In this document: piece after piece, positions 41,308 through 49,580 of the stretch
Numbering within the stretch: the first letter of the stretch is position 1
Layout of the letters: every line of letters begins with the position of its first letter
DNA from: Modestobacter roseus
GTDB taxonomy: Bacteria; Actinomycetota; Actinomycetes; Mycobacteriales; Geodermatophilaceae
Length of the DNA stretch: 64,000 bases
Direction: 5' to 3'
NCBI RefSeq assembly: GCF_007994135.1
Contig: NZ_VLKF01000001.1
Span: forward strand, 1,054,001-1,118,000
Position numbers and translations under genes: made by a program
Notes under the pieces: model-generated
The model's database searches: none
What the model was told of the DNA's origin: nothing
Seen by the model: the letters and a program-made list of their open reading frames with translations, nothing else

Positions 41308-42435
41308 ATGAGCGATCTCGCCGCGGACACCCCACGGTCCGGCACCGACCTCGAGACCCCGGTTTTGGCCCGGCTGTCCACGCTGGACCGGTTCCTGCCG
41401 GTCTGGATCGTGGTGGCGATGGTGGCCGGGTTGCTGCTCGGCCGGCTGGTGCCCGGGCTGGACGACGCCCTGGACGCCGTCCGCATCGGTGAGGTGAGCC
41501 TGCCGATCGCCATCGGCCTGCTGCTGATGATGTACCCGGTGCTGGCCAAGGTCCGGTACAGCGAGCTGGACCGGGTGACCGGCGACCGGAAGCTGCTCGG
41601 CGCCTCGCTGGTGCTCAACTGGCTGGTCGGCCCGGCGCTGATGTTCGCCCTGGCCTGGCTGCTGCTGCCCGACCTGCCCGAGTACCGCACCGGCCTGGTC
41701 ATCGTCGGCCTGGCCCGGTGCATCGCCATGGTGCTGATCTGGAACGACCTGTCCTGCGGCGACCGCGAGGCCGGCGCCGTGCTGGTGGCGATCAACTCGG
41801 TGTTCCAGATCCTCGCCTTCGCGGTGCTGGGCTGGTTCTACCTGCAGGTGCTGCCCGGCTGGCTGGGGCTGCCGACCACGTCGGCGGAGTTCAGCTTCTG
41901 GGCGATCGTGGCATCGGTGCTGGTCTTCCTCGGCATCCCGCTGCTCGCCGGCTTCCTCACCCGCACGATCGGGGAGCGGACGAAGGGCCGCGACTGGTAC
42001 GAGGGCCGCTTCCTGCCGCGGATCGGCCCGGTCGCGCTCTACGGCCTGCTGTTCACCATCGTCATGCTCTTCGCGCTGCAGGGTGACGCGATCACCTCCA
42101 ACCCCTGGGACGTCGCCCGCATCGCGCTGCCGCTGCTGGCCTACTTCGCGCTGATGTTCGGTGGGTCGTTCCTGCTCGGCATGCGGCTGCGGCTGGGCTA
42201 CGCCAAGACCGCGACGCTGGCCTTCACCGCCGCGGGCAACAACTTCGAGCTGGCCATCGCGGTGGCGATCGGCACCTTCGGGGTCACCTCCGGCCAGGCG
42301 CTGGCCGGCGTCGTCGGCCCGCTGATCGAGGTGCCGGTGCTGGTCGCCCTGGTCTACGTCTCGCTCTGGGCCGCCCGGCGCTGGTTCCCCGGCGACCCGA
42401 CCGTTCCCGCCACCGCACCCGAGGGAGTCCGCTGA
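41308..42435 (+). CDS. acr3: ACR3-family arsenite efflux permease
   Basis: Exports arsenite across the cytoplasmic membrane using the proton motive force. 375 residues with about ten hydrophobic segments. The required Cys138 lies in GLARCIAMVLIWNDLSCGD, a hallmark of ACR3, and the TAAGNNFELAIAVAIG block is intact. No ArsC domain is fused to it, unlike the mycobacterial ACR3-ArsC fusion. The stop overlaps the next gene (TGATG). It is the first gene of the operon 41308-44972. Confidence 0.95.
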   Translation: MSDLAADTPRSGTDLETPVLARLSTLDRFLPVWIVVAMVAGLLLGRLVPGLDDALDAVRIGEVSLPIAIGLLLMMYPVLAKVRYSELDRVTGDRKLLGASLVLNWLVGPALMFALAWLLLPDLPEYRTGLVIVGLARCIAMVLIWNDLSCGDREAGAVLVAINSVFQILAFAVLGWFYLQVLPGWLGLPTTSAEFSFWAIVASVLVFLGIPLLAGFLTRTIGERTKGRDWYEGRFLPRIGPVALYGLLFTIVMLFALQGDAITSNPWDVARIALPLLAYFALMFGGSFLLGMRLRLGYAKTATLAFTAAGNNFELAIAVAIGTFGVTSGQALAGVVGPLIEVPVLVALVYVSLWAARRWFPGDPTVPATAPEGVR

Positions 42436-43079
42436 TGACCAGTACGGAGCGCGCGATGTCCGGCCTGCTGGACCCGAACACGGTGCTGCGGCGCCACGTC
42501 GAGGACCTGTCGGCCCGCTTCGCCGGGATGGTGAACCCGGAGACGGTCGAGCGGATGGTCTTCGAGAGCTTCGCCACCCTCGGCCGCACCGCCCGGGTGA
42601 AGACGCACCTGCCGGTGATGGCCTGCCGCTTCGCCACCGAGCGGCTCACCGCGCTCGCGCAGGCGAAGGGGGTGCTGGCCAAGGAGGCGCCCGAGGTGCT
42701 GTTCGTCTGCGTGCAGAACGCCGGCCGATCGCAGCTGGCCGCGGCCATGGTCGAGCACTTCTCGCAGGGGCGGGTGCACGTGCGCTCCGCCGGGTCGATG
42801 CCCGCCGCCGAGATCGATCCCGTGGTCCTGGACGTGCTGACCGACCGCGGCATGACGGTCACCGACGCGTTCCCCAAGCCGCTGACCGACGACGTCGTCC
42901 AGGCCGCCGACGTGGTCATCACCATGGGCTGCGGCGACGCCTGCCCGGTCTACCCCGGCAAGCGCTACCTGGACTGGGACGTCACCGATCCGGCCGGCCG
43001 CGACCGGGACGCGGTGGACGCCATCGCGGCGGACGTCGAGACCCGCGTCCGGGGGCTGCTCACCGAGCTCGGCGCATGA
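42435..43079 (+). CDS. arsC: Arsenate reductase with N-terminal three-helix domain
   Basis: Reduces arsenate to arsenite for ACR3. 214 residues: an N-terminal helical domain (about 1-85, NTVLRRHVEDLSARFAGMV) of the three-helix dimerization type, then a low-molecular-weight phosphatase fold. The nucleophile is Cys92 in FVCVQNAGRSQ. Cys166 and Cys170 in TMGCGDAC make the resolving pair expected of a three-cysteine, thioredoxin-type cascade. PGKRYLDWDVTDPAG is typical of actinobacterial ArsC. Overlaps acr3 by 1 bp and the flavoprotein by 4 bp. Confidence 0.92.
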   Translation: MTSTERAMSGLLDPNTVLRRHVEDLSARFAGMVNPETVERMVFESFATLGRTARVKTHLPVMACRFATERLTALAQAKGVLAKEAPEVLFVCVQNAGRSQLAAAMVEHFSQGRVHVRSAGSMPAAEIDPVVLDVLTDRGMTVTDAFPKPLTDDVVQAADVVITMGCGDACPVYPGKRYLDWDVTDPAGRDRDAVDAIAADVETRVRGLLTELGA

Positions 43080-44488
43080 GCCGCCGGCTGCTCGTCGTCG
43101 GCGGCAGCGACGCCGGCATCTCCGCAGGGCTCCGCGCCCGGGAGCTGGACCCCGGCGCCCAGGTGACCGTCGTGGTGGCCGACGACTACCCCAACTACTC
43201 CATCTGCGGGATCCCGTACCACGTGTCCGGGGAGGTGCAGCCCTGGCAGTCGCTGGCGCATCGCTCCTCCGCCGACCTTGCGGCCGCCGGCCTGACCCTG
43301 CGGCTCGGCACCCGGGTCACCGGCATCGACGTGGCGGGGCAGGGGGTGTCCGTGATCGGCCCGGACGGCGCTCCGGACGTGCTCGGCTACGACGAGCTCG
43401 TCGTGGGCACGGGCGCCCGGCCGGCGGTCCCGGCGATCGACGGCGTCGGCGGGCCGGAGGGTCTCGGGCCGGCGGACGGCCTGCACCTGCTGCACACCAT
43501 CGACGACATGCACGCGCTCACGGCCGCGCTGACCGACCGCCCGGTGCGCGAGGCGCTCATCGTCGGGGCCGGCTACATCGGGGTGGAGATGGCCGAGGCG
43601 CTCGTCGCCCGGGGCATCGCCACCACCGTCGCGCAGCGCCCCGCCGAGGTGCTGGCCACCGTCGACGCCGAGCTGGGCGCGCTGGTGCGCGCGGAGATGG
43701 AGGCGCACGGCGTCGAGGTGCTCACCGGCGCCGCCGTCACCGGGGTGACGCGCGCCGAGGACGCCCGGATCGCCGTGACGGCCGCCGGCCGGTCGGAGCG
43801 GGCCTTCGACCTGGTGCTGGTCGTGGCCGGTGTCCGGCCCGACGTGCAGCTGCTGGTCGACGCCGGAGCGCGCACCGGCGCGGGTGGCGCCGTGGTGGTG
43901 GACGAGACGATGGCCACCGGGCTGCCGCACGTGTGGGCGGCCGGTGACTGCGTGGTCACCCACCACCGGCTGGCGGGGGTCACCTGGCTGCCGCTGGGCA
44001 CCACGGCGCACAAGCAGGGCCGGGTCGCCGGCGCCAACGCCGTCGGCGGGCACGCGCGCTTCGCCGGCAGCGTCGGAACCCAGGTGGTCAAGGTCTTCGA
44101 CCTGGTGGCTGCCCGCACCGGCCTGCTCGAGCACGAGGCGGTCGCCGCCGGCTTCCGGCCGGTCACCACCCAGAGCACTCTCGACGACCACAAGGCGTAC
44201 TACCCCGGCGCCCAGCCGATCACGATCCGGGTCACCGCCGACGCGGACACCGGCCGGCTGCTCGGTGCCCAGCTGGTGGGCCGGCTGGGCAGCGAGGTCG
44301 CCAAGCGTGTCGACGTCTACGCCACCGCGCTGTTCTCCGCCATGACCGTCGACGCCATCGCCGACCTGGACCTGGCGTACACCCCGCCGCTGGGCTCACC
44401 CTGGGACGCCGTGCAGCTGGCGGCCCAGGCGTGGAGCCGCGAACACCGCCCCCCGCGCACCGTCGCGCCCAGCGCGGCGCTGGCCTGA
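43076..44488 (+). CDS. FAD-dependent CoA-disulfide-reductase-like oxidoreductase in the ars operon
   Basis: 470-residue pyridine-nucleotide disulfide oxidoreductase. FAD-binding N terminus LLVVGGSDAGISAGLRARE, single redox Cys44 in NYSICGIPYHVSG (as in CoA-disulfide reductase/NADH oxidase), NAD-binding VGAGYIGVEMAEAL, second FAD motif VWAAGDCV, and the C-terminal dimerization domain from about 330. Position between two arsC genes suggests it regenerates a thiol used by the arsenate reductases, perhaps a mycothiol- or CoA-linked disulfide, or acts on an arsenical. Both are inferences. Confidence 0.85.
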   Translation: MSRRLLVVGGSDAGISAGLRARELDPGAQVTVVVADDYPNYSICGIPYHVSGEVQPWQSLAHRSSADLAAAGLTLRLGTRVTGIDVAGQGVSVIGPDGAPDVLGYDELVVGTGARPAVPAIDGVGGPEGLGPADGLHLLHTIDDMHALTAALTDRPVREALIVGAGYIGVEMAEALVARGIATTVAQRPAEVLATVDAELGALVRAEMEAHGVEVLTGAAVTGVTRAEDARIAVTAAGRSERAFDLVLVVAGVRPDVQLLVDAGARTGAGGAVVVDETMATGLPHVWAAGDCVVTHHRLAGVTWLPLGTTAHKQGRVAGANAVGGHARFAGSVGTQVVKVFDLVAARTGLLEHEAVAAGFRPVTTQSTLDDHKAYYPGAQPITIRVTADADTGRLLGAQLVGRLGSEVAKRVDVYATALFSAMTVDAIADLDLAYTPPLGSPWDAVQLAAQAWSREHRPPRTVAPSAALA

Positions 44489-44540
44489 TCCACCCCTGCG
44501 TGATCCACCCCTGCCTGATCCACCCCTGCCTGATCCACCC
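44486..44540 (+). repeat. 15-bp tandem repeat between flavoprotein gene and arsC2
   Basis: TGATCCACCCCTGC(G/C) is repeated three times plus a partial fourth copy from the flavoprotein stop codon (TGA is the first three bases of copy 1) to just before the ATG at 44541. Each copy carries a stop codon in the same frame. It fills the whole gap and could vary in copy number. Confidence 0.85.
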
Positions 44541-44558
44541 ATGACAGAGGAGAACCCC

Positions 44559-44972
44559 GTGAGCGACCGTCCCAGCGTCCTGTTCGTGTGCGTGCACAAC
44601 GCCGGCCGCTCCCAGATGGCGGCCGGCTGGCTGCGGCACCTGGCCGGCGACGCCGTCGAGGTGCGCTCGGCCGGCTCGGTGCCCGGCGACCAGGTCAACC
44701 CCTCGGCCGTCGCGGCGATGGCCGAGGTCGGCATCGACATCTCCGACCAGCGTCCCAAGGTGCTCACCACCGACGCCGTGGAGGCCTCCGACGTCGTCAT
44801 CACCATGGGCTGCGGCGACGCCTGCCCGGTCTTCCCGGGCAAGCGGTACCTGGACTGGGCGCTCGAGGACCCCGCCGGCAAGGGCGTCGAGTCCGTGCGC
44901 CCGATCCGCGACGAGATCGAGACGCGCATCCGTGGTCTGCTCACCGAGCTGCAGGTGCCGACCGGCCGGTGA
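44559..44972 (+). CDS. arsC2: Arsenate reductase, stand-alone form
   Basis: 137 residues from GTG 44559, preferred because AGAGGAG lies 7-8 bases upstream; ATG 44541 has only the tandem repeat before it. Nucleophile Cys11 in FVCVHNAGRSQM, resolving pair Cys85/Cys89 in TMGCGDACPVFPGKRYLDW. It resembles the catalytic part of the first arsC without its helical domain. Two reductases in one operon may differ in reductant or oligomeric state. Confidence 0.92.
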   Translation: MSDRPSVLFVCVHNAGRSQMAAGWLRHLAGDAVEVRSAGSVPGDQVNPSAVAAMAEVGIDISDQRPKVLTTDAVEASDVVITMGCGDACPVFPGKRYLDWALEDPAGKGVESVRPIRDEIETRIRGLLTELQVPTGR

Positions 44973-44981
44973 GGGGGAGGG

Positions 44982-45317
44982 TCAGCCCGCCCGTGGGGCG
45001 TACATGATGATCCCCACCCCGACCAGGCAGACGAGCGCGCCGACGACGTCGTAGCGATCGGGCCGGAAGCCGTCGACGGCCATGCCCCAGGCCAGGCTGC
45101 CGGCGACGAACACCCCGCCGTAGGCGGCCAGGATGCGGCCGAAGTTCGCATCGGGCTGCAGCGTCGCCACGAAGCCGTAGGCACCCAGCGCGACCACGCC
45201 CGCGCCGATCCACAGCCAGCCGCGGTGCTCGCGGACCCCCTGCCAGACCAGCCACGCCCCACCGATCTCGGCGACCGCGGCCAGCGCGAACAGCACGAGC
45301 GAGCGGGCGACCGTCAC
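44982..45317 (-). CDS. YnfA/UPF0060 family membrane protein
   Basis: 111 residues from GTG 45317, four hydrophobic segments. Family features: [55 protein letters not shown] split across helices 2-3, and a basic end (YAPRAG). Small DMT-like proteins of this family are often found beside ars genes; a transport role is likely but unproven. Overlaps the SRPBCC gene by 4 bp and converges on arsC2. Confidence 0.88.
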   Translation of the reverse strand: MTVARSLVLFALAAVAEIGGAWLVWQGVREHRGWLWIGAGVVALGAYGFVATLQPDANFGRILAAYGGVFVAGSLAWGMAVDGFRPDRYDVVGALVCLVGVGIIMYAPRAG

Positions 45318-45772
45318 GGGCGCTCGGCGATGTCGGCGAGGCGGTCGAGTGACGCGCGGAGCCGGTCGGCCGTGGTCGCCCGGGCGCGACGCATCCGGTT
45401 CTCGTCGGTCAGCCGGGTCCAGTCGTAGGTGTGGACGACGTGGGTGCGCGCGGGGTCGAGCACCTGCACCTCCCACCGCCACAGGTGCCCGGGCGGCTCC
45501 TTCCCGGGCTCCGCCGGCCGCCAGGCGACGAGCCGGCCCTCGGCGAACTCGACGACGTGGTTCTCCCGCACGGCGCCGGTGGTGAGCGTCATGGTGAACA
45601 CCGCGCCGACGGCCCGGACCCGCTGCCCCGGAGCCGCCGCGGCGAGGTTGTCGTTTCCGTCCCACCGGGGGTGCTGGGCCGGGTCGGCGATCAGCTCGAA
45701 CACCCGCTCGGCGGTGGCGGCGATCTCGCGGGCGGCGCTGGCGATGCGCGGCGCGTCGTTCTGGCTGGGCAC
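45314..45772 (-). CDS. SRPBCC-fold protein in the ars region
   Basis: 152 residues from GTG 45772 (TTG 45784 is an alternative). START-like: [25 protein letters not shown], strand [21 protein letters not shown], and a C-terminal helix [15 protein letters not shown]. Ligand unknown. Co-transcribed with the YnfA-like gene and possibly with the flavoprotein gene upstream (34-bp gap). Confidence 0.75.
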   Translation of the reverse strand: MPSQNDAPRIASAAREIAATAERVFELIADPAQHPRWDGNDNLAAAAPGQRVRAVGAVFTMTLTTGAVRENHVVEFAEGRLVAWRPAEPGKEPPGHLWRWEVQVLDPARTHVVHTYDWTRLTDENRMRRARATTADRLRASLDRLADIAERP

Positions 45773-45806
45773 GCCCGCATCCAAGCACCGGGAGGCGCCC
45801 GCCGGG

Positions 45807-47195
45807 TCAGGGCACCGGCTGAGCGGCCGTGCCGCAGCAGGCCGCCGGTTCCGGCTGCTCCGCCGCGAACCCGTGCGCGCTGCCGGTGGCGAACCCCACG
45901 CCGCCTGCCTCGGCCGCCTCCCGGTCGCCCAGGTCGGTGCTGCAGACCCCGGTGGAGGGCAGGTGCAGCTGCACGTCGTCGGCGGCCTCGGTGTCCCCGG
46001 CCAGCGCGGCGGCGATCGAGCGCACCTGCTCGTAGCCGGTGGCCAGCAGGAAGGTCGGCGCGCGACCGTAGGACTTCATCCCGACCAGGTAGAAGCCCTC
46101 GTCGGGGTGGGCCAGGTCGCGGTGCCCGTGCGGGGGCACGGTCCCGCAGGAGTGGGAGTTGGGGTCGATCAGCGGCGCCAGCCGGGTCGGCGCCTCCAGG
46201 CCCGGGTCGAGGTCCAGCCGCACCTCGCGGAGCACCTCCAGGTCGGGCCGGAAGCCGGTCGCGGCGGCCAGCGCGTCGACCTGCAGGTCGACCGGGGCGC
46301 CGTCCCGGCCGGTGCCGCGCACCCGGAGCCGGCCGTCGGCGGTGGGGGCGAGCCCGGTCAGCGTGACCTCCCGGTGGAGCGTCACGCTCCCGGCCTGGAC
46401 GGCGGCCTTCAGCGTGGACCCGAGCAGTCCGCGGGCGGGCAGGCCGTCGGCGTCCCCGCCGCCGTACAGCCGGGCGGGGGAGCGGCCGCGGATCGCCCAG
46501 CTGATCCGGGTGCCCGGCTCCGCCCGCTGCAGCTCCACCAGCGCCAGCAGGGTGTTCGCCGCGGAATGGCCCATCCCGACCACCAGGGCGTGCCGTCCGG
46601 CGAAGCGGGCCCGGTCGGTGCCCAGGACGTCGGGCAGCGGCCCGACCAGCCAGTCGCCGGCCTGCTCCTCGCCGACCGCGGTCAGCCCGGAGGCGCCCAG
46701 CGGGTTGGGCTGGCCCCAGGTGCCCGAGGCGTCGATCACCGCCCGCGCGGCCAGGTCCTCGACCCGGCCGCCGGCGACGGTGCGCACCACGTACGCCCGG
46801 CCCTCCCGGCCGACGGTCCGGGTCTTGTCCACCCCGGCGCGGCTGACCGCGACCACCCGGGTGCCGGTGCGGATGCGGCCGGCCAGCTGCGGCGTCGCGG
46901 CGAGCGGGGTGAGGTAGCGCTCGACCAGCTCGGCGCCGGTGGGCAGTTCGGCCCGGTCGGGGGACTCCCAGCCGGTCGGCTCCAGCAGCCGGACGGCAGC
47001 CGCGTCGACGTCGTACTCCCAGGGGGAGAAGAGCCGGACGTGCCCCCAGGCGCGGACGGCGGAGCCGACCTGCTCCCCGGCCTCGAGCACCAGCGGCTCC
47101 AGTCCTCGTTCCAGCAGGTGCGCGGCGGCGGCCAGCCCCACCGGGCCGGCCCCGATGACCACCACGGGCAGGTCGTGCGTGCGGTTCGCGGCCAT
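45807..47195 (-). CDS. ArsO-like FAD/NADPH flavoprotein
   Basis: 462 residues from ATG 47195 (SD AGAGGA). N-terminal FAD site VVVIGAGPVGLAAAAHLLERG, second dinucleotide site ALVVGMGHSAANTLLAL, and a third block ALAAATGFRPDLEVL. A cysteine-containing C terminus (VCSTDLGD and PAACCGTAAQPVP) could bind a metalloid. It belongs to the flavin monooxygenase-like proteins seen in ars clusters (ArsO type). Divergent from its own ArsR with a palindromic operator between them. Substrate unknown. Confidence 0.75.
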   Translation of the reverse strand: MAANRTHDLPVVVIGAGPVGLAAAAHLLERGLEPLVLEAGEQVGSAVRAWGHVRLFSPWEYDVDAAAVRLLEPTGWESPDRAELPTGAELVERYLTPLAATPQLAGRIRTGTRVVAVSRAGVDKTRTVGREGRAYVVRTVAGGRVEDLAARAVIDASGTWGQPNPLGASGLTAVGEEQAGDWLVGPLPDVLGTDRARFAGRHALVVGMGHSAANTLLALVELQRAEPGTRISWAIRGRSPARLYGGGDADGLPARGLLGSTLKAAVQAGSVTLHREVTLTGLAPTADGRLRVRGTGRDGAPVDLQVDALAAATGFRPDLEVLREVRLDLDPGLEAPTRLAPLIDPNSHSCGTVPPHGHRDLAHPDEGFYLVGMKSYGRAPTFLLATGYEQVRSIAAALAGDTEAADDVQLHLPSTGVCSTDLGDREAAEAGGVGFATGSAHGFAAEQPEPAACCGTAAQPVP

Positions 47196-47239
47196 GGCGC
47201 CGTCCTCTCGTCGTCTCACCACCAACGAGTCAGGACGTT

Positions 47240-47255
47240 AACAGCGATCACTGTT
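47240..47255. promoter_or_regulatory. palindromic operator between flavoprotein gene and ArsR-2
   Basis: AACAGCGATCACTGTT is palindromic at 14 of 16 positions. It overlaps the first two bases of a consensus -35, TTGACA (47254-47259). A weak -10 ACACTT at 47276-47281, six bases before ATG 47288, would make arsR-2 leaderless. The site also lies 45 bp upstream of the divergent flavoprotein start. Confidence 0.6.
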
Positions 47256-47287
47256 GACAACAAGGAGTGTGTGGCACACTTGCCGGC

Positions 47288-47647
47288 ATGCCGCAGGACC
47301 TGGACGTGCGCCTCCTCGACGTCGACGAGCAGACCTCTCCCGCCGACCGCGCCCGGCTGCTCGCGCCGCAGCTGAAGGCCCTCGGCGACCCGAACCGGCT
47401 GCACCTGCTCCTGCTGCTGGCCGAGGGCCCCCGCACGGTCCGGGAGCTGACCGACGCCGCTGGGATGAGCCAGACACTGGTCAGCCACCACCTCGCGCCG
47501 CTGCGCGAGCAGGGGCTGGTCTCGATCACCCCGAAGGGCCGCAGCAACGTCTACTCGCTGTGCTGCGAGGCCTTGGCCGGGCCGGTGCGCGCTCTGGCCA
47601 CGCTGGCCGCGCTCACCCCCGAGGGTGCGCGGGCCTGCTGCCGCTGA
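47288..47647 (+). CDS. ArsR/SmtB-family regulator (ArsR-2)
   Basis: 119 residues from ATG 47288. Winged helix with DPNRLHLLLLLAEG and recognition helix SQTLVSHHLAPLREQGL. It lacks the ELCVCD box; cysteines sit instead in pairs Cys92-Cys93 (SLCCEAL) and Cys117-Cys118 at the C terminus (ARACCR). This is another metal-site layout within the family, and the inducer could be arsenite or another soft metal. It probably controls the divergent ArsO-like gene and itself. Confidence 0.88.
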   Translation: MPQDLDVRLLDVDEQTSPADRARLLAPQLKALGDPNRLHLLLLLAEGPRTVRELTDAAGMSQTLVSHHLAPLREQGLVSITPKGRSNVYSLCCEALAGPVRALATLAALTPEGARACCR

Positions 47648-47653
47648 CCCGGC

Positions 47654-48523
47654 TCAGCGCCGGGGTGCCCAGGGGTCGTCGGGGTCGAAGTCGTCGGGGT
47701 CGTCGTCGCCCGGTGCCCCGGCCGCGGTGGCGCCCGTCGTCGGCGCCGGCGACTGCGGGCCCCGCTGCGCCGCTGCCTCCAGGGCGGCGTCCCGCTCGGC
47801 CGCCTTCCGCGCCCGCGCCAGCCGCGCGTCCTCCCGCAGCTGGCGGCGGGAGGGTGAGCCGTCGGCGTTGGTGAGCTGCCACCAGCTGTCCTTCTGCCGC
47901 CACAGGGCGACGCCGGTGACGGCGAGCCCGACCGGGATCACGTAGCCCGCGACCCGCTCCATCCCGCCCTCACCGAGGAAGAGGAACACCGCGGCGCCGA
48001 AGAAGATGGTGGCGATGAGGCCGATCAGGCCGAGCACGGCCAGCGTCGTGCCCAGCGCCTCGGACCGCGGTCGCACCCCGTAGGCCAGCGCGATCAGGCC
48101 GATGGCGCCGCCGAGGAAGTGTGCGGCGGCCGCGATCTCGTGCACCGACGTCACCGAGTCCGACGGGAACAGCCCGACGACCAGCACGCCCAGGCCGGCC
48201 ACGGTGAGCAGCACGCGGGCCAGCCGGCCGCCGAGCCCGGCCAGCCCGGGCCCCAGCAGCAGCGCGCCCGCGGTGATCAGCACGCCCTGGGCGACGAACG
48301 ACCCGTTCATCAGCAGCCGGGCGGGGGAGTCGCCGGCGCCCAGGTCGCTGATCACGTCCTGGGAGTAGGAGTAGCCGCCGTAGCGGGCGGCGGCGATCGC
48401 CTCGACGACGAAGAACTGCAGGGTGAGCACCCAGGCCACCCCGCCCCAGCGGTACCGACTGTCCGTCACGGGAAGCGATGCTCCCAGCTCGGTCTGTGCC
48501 CAGTGCAGGCGAGGGTCGTCCAT
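47654..48523 (-). CDS. DUF998-family membrane protein with charged tail
   Basis: 289 residues from ATG 48523. About six hydrophobic segments from residue 28 to 210, including GGVAWVLTLQFFVVEAIAA and DVISDLGAGDSPARLLMNGS, typical of DUF998. A cytosolic tail of about 80 residues starts with DSWWQLTNADGSPSRRQL, continues as an Arg/Ala helix, and ends acidic (GDDDPDDFDPDDPW). Function unknown. Convergent with arsR-2 (6-bp gap) and divergent from the CadC-like gene. Confidence 0.8.
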   Translation of the reverse strand: MDDPRLHWAQTELGASLPVTDSRYRWGGVAWVLTLQFFVVEAIAAARYGGYSYSQDVISDLGAGDSPARLLMNGSFVAQGVLITAGALLLGPGLAGLGGRLARVLLTVAGLGVLVVGLFPSDSVTSVHEIAAAAHFLGGAIGLIALAYGVRPRSEALGTTLAVLGLIGLIATIFFGAAVFLFLGEGGMERVAGYVIPVGLAVTGVALWRQKDSWWQLTNADGSPSRRQLREDARLARARKAAERDAALEAAAQRGPQSPAPTTGATAAGAPGDDDPDDFDPDDPWAPRR

Positions 48524-48534
48524 GCCATCCTCAC

Positions 48535-48554
48535 GTCCGTTGAGATGTTCGGAC
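48535..48554. promoter_or_regulatory. candidate operator of the CadC-like regulator
   Basis: An imperfect inverted repeat, GTCCG at 48535-48539 and CGGAC at 48550-48554, flanks TTGAGATGTT, 14 bp before ATG 48569. Position suits autorepression of this gene and the CDF gene behind it. The match to known ArsR/SmtB operators is weak. Confidence 0.35.
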
Positions 48555-48568
48555 GACGAGGGTGACCG

Positions 48569-48925
48569 ATGGACGACGCCTGCGACCTGCTGTGCCTGGA
48601 CCTGCCGCACGCCGAGGAGGTGCGCACGCGCCTGCTGTCCGCCGACCTGGCGGCGTCGGCCGCGGAGCGGGCCAAGGCGCTGGCCGACCCGACCCGGCTG
48701 CGGGTGGCCGCGGCGCTGGCGGCCGGTGGGGAGCTGTGCGTGTGCGACCTGGCCTGGGTGACCGAGCTCGCGCAGAACCTGGTCTCCCACCACCTGCGCC
48801 GGCTGCGGGCCGCCGGCCTCGCCGGCGCGCGGCGGGACGGGAAGCTGGCGATGTACCGGCTCACCCCCGCCGGCTCGTCGCTGCTCACCGCCCTGGTCGG
48901 GGTGCCCGCGGAGGCCGGCCGATGA
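48569..48925 (+). CDS. CadC-like ArsR/SmtB metal sensor
   Basis: 118 residues. Cys5 and Cys9 at the N terminus (DACDLLCLDLPH) plus Cys57 and Cys59 in ELCVCDL reproduce almost exactly the four-cysteine Cd/Pb site of CadC (Cys7, 11, 58, 60). DNA-binding helix NLVSHHLRRLRAAGL. It should derepress the downstream CDF transporter when Cd, Pb or Zn is high. Its stop overlaps the CDF start by 4 bp (ATGA). Confidence 0.9.
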   Translation: MDDACDLLCLDLPHAEEVRTRLLSADLAASAAERAKALADPTRLRVAAALAAGGELCVCDLAWVTELAQNLVSHHLRRLRAAGLAGARRDGKLAMYRLTPAGSSLLTALVGVPAEAGR

Positions 48926-49580
48926 GCGCCGTGACGACGCCGGGCCGGGCGGCGCTGGTCCGCCGGGTGCGGTTGCTGGTGGCCGCCACCATCGGCTGGA
49001 ACGTGGTCGAGGCCGTGGTCGCGATCAGCGCCGGCGTCGGTGCCTCCAGCGCGGCGCTGATCGGCTTCGGCCTGGACTCGGTCGTCGAGGTCTCCTCGGC
49101 AGCAGCGGTGGCCTGGCAGTTCGCCGGCCGGGACCCCGAGGCCCGCGAGCGGGTGGCGCTGCGGGTCATCGCCGTCGCCTTCTTCGCGCTGGCCGCCGTC
49201 GTCACCACGGAGGCGCTGCGGCTGCTGCTCGGCGGAGCCGAGCCCCGGCACTCCACCGTGGGGTTGGCGCTGGCCGCGCTCAGCCTCGCGGTCATGCCGG
49301 TGCTCTCGCTCGCCCAGCGGCGCGCCGGGCGGGCGCTGGGCTCCGCCTCGGCGGTCGCCGACTCGCGCCAGACCCTGTTGTGCACCTACCTGTCCGCGGT
49401 GCTGCTGGCCGGGCTGCTGCTCAACAGCACGCTGGGCTGGTGGTGGGCCGATCCGCTGGCTGCCCTGGTCATCGCCGCCGTCGCCGTGCACGAGGGCCGG
49501 GAGGCGTGGCGGGGGACGCCTGCTGCGGCCCCGCGCTCGTCGCACCGACCGGCGGCGACGACTGCTCCTGCTGCGACTGA
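48922..49580 (+). CDS. Cation diffusion facilitator, C-terminus displaced by a frameshift
   Basis: Metal/proton antiporter. The first frame from ATG 48922 gives about six hydrophobic segments with IGWNVVEAVVAISAGVGASS, GFGLDSVVEVSSAA, ADSRQTLLCTYLSAVLL and WWADPLAALVIAAVAVHEG, then REAWRG. After that it runs open into the MFS gene. In the -1 frame the sequence continues DACCGPALVAPTGGDDCSCCD and stops at 49580, the cysteine-rich tail expected of CDF proteins paired with CadC-like regulators. One G missing from the run 49511-49515 explains this. The restored protein has about 219 residues. Confidence 0.85.

Noticed and set aside
44486..44540. CRISPR-like array
   Set aside because: The 15-bp units are contiguous with no spacers, and there are no cas genes.
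49380..49580. Separate small gene starting at 49380
   Set aside because: Only its last 21 codons resemble a protein, and they are the displaced CDF tail; the rest is a shadow of the CDF frame.
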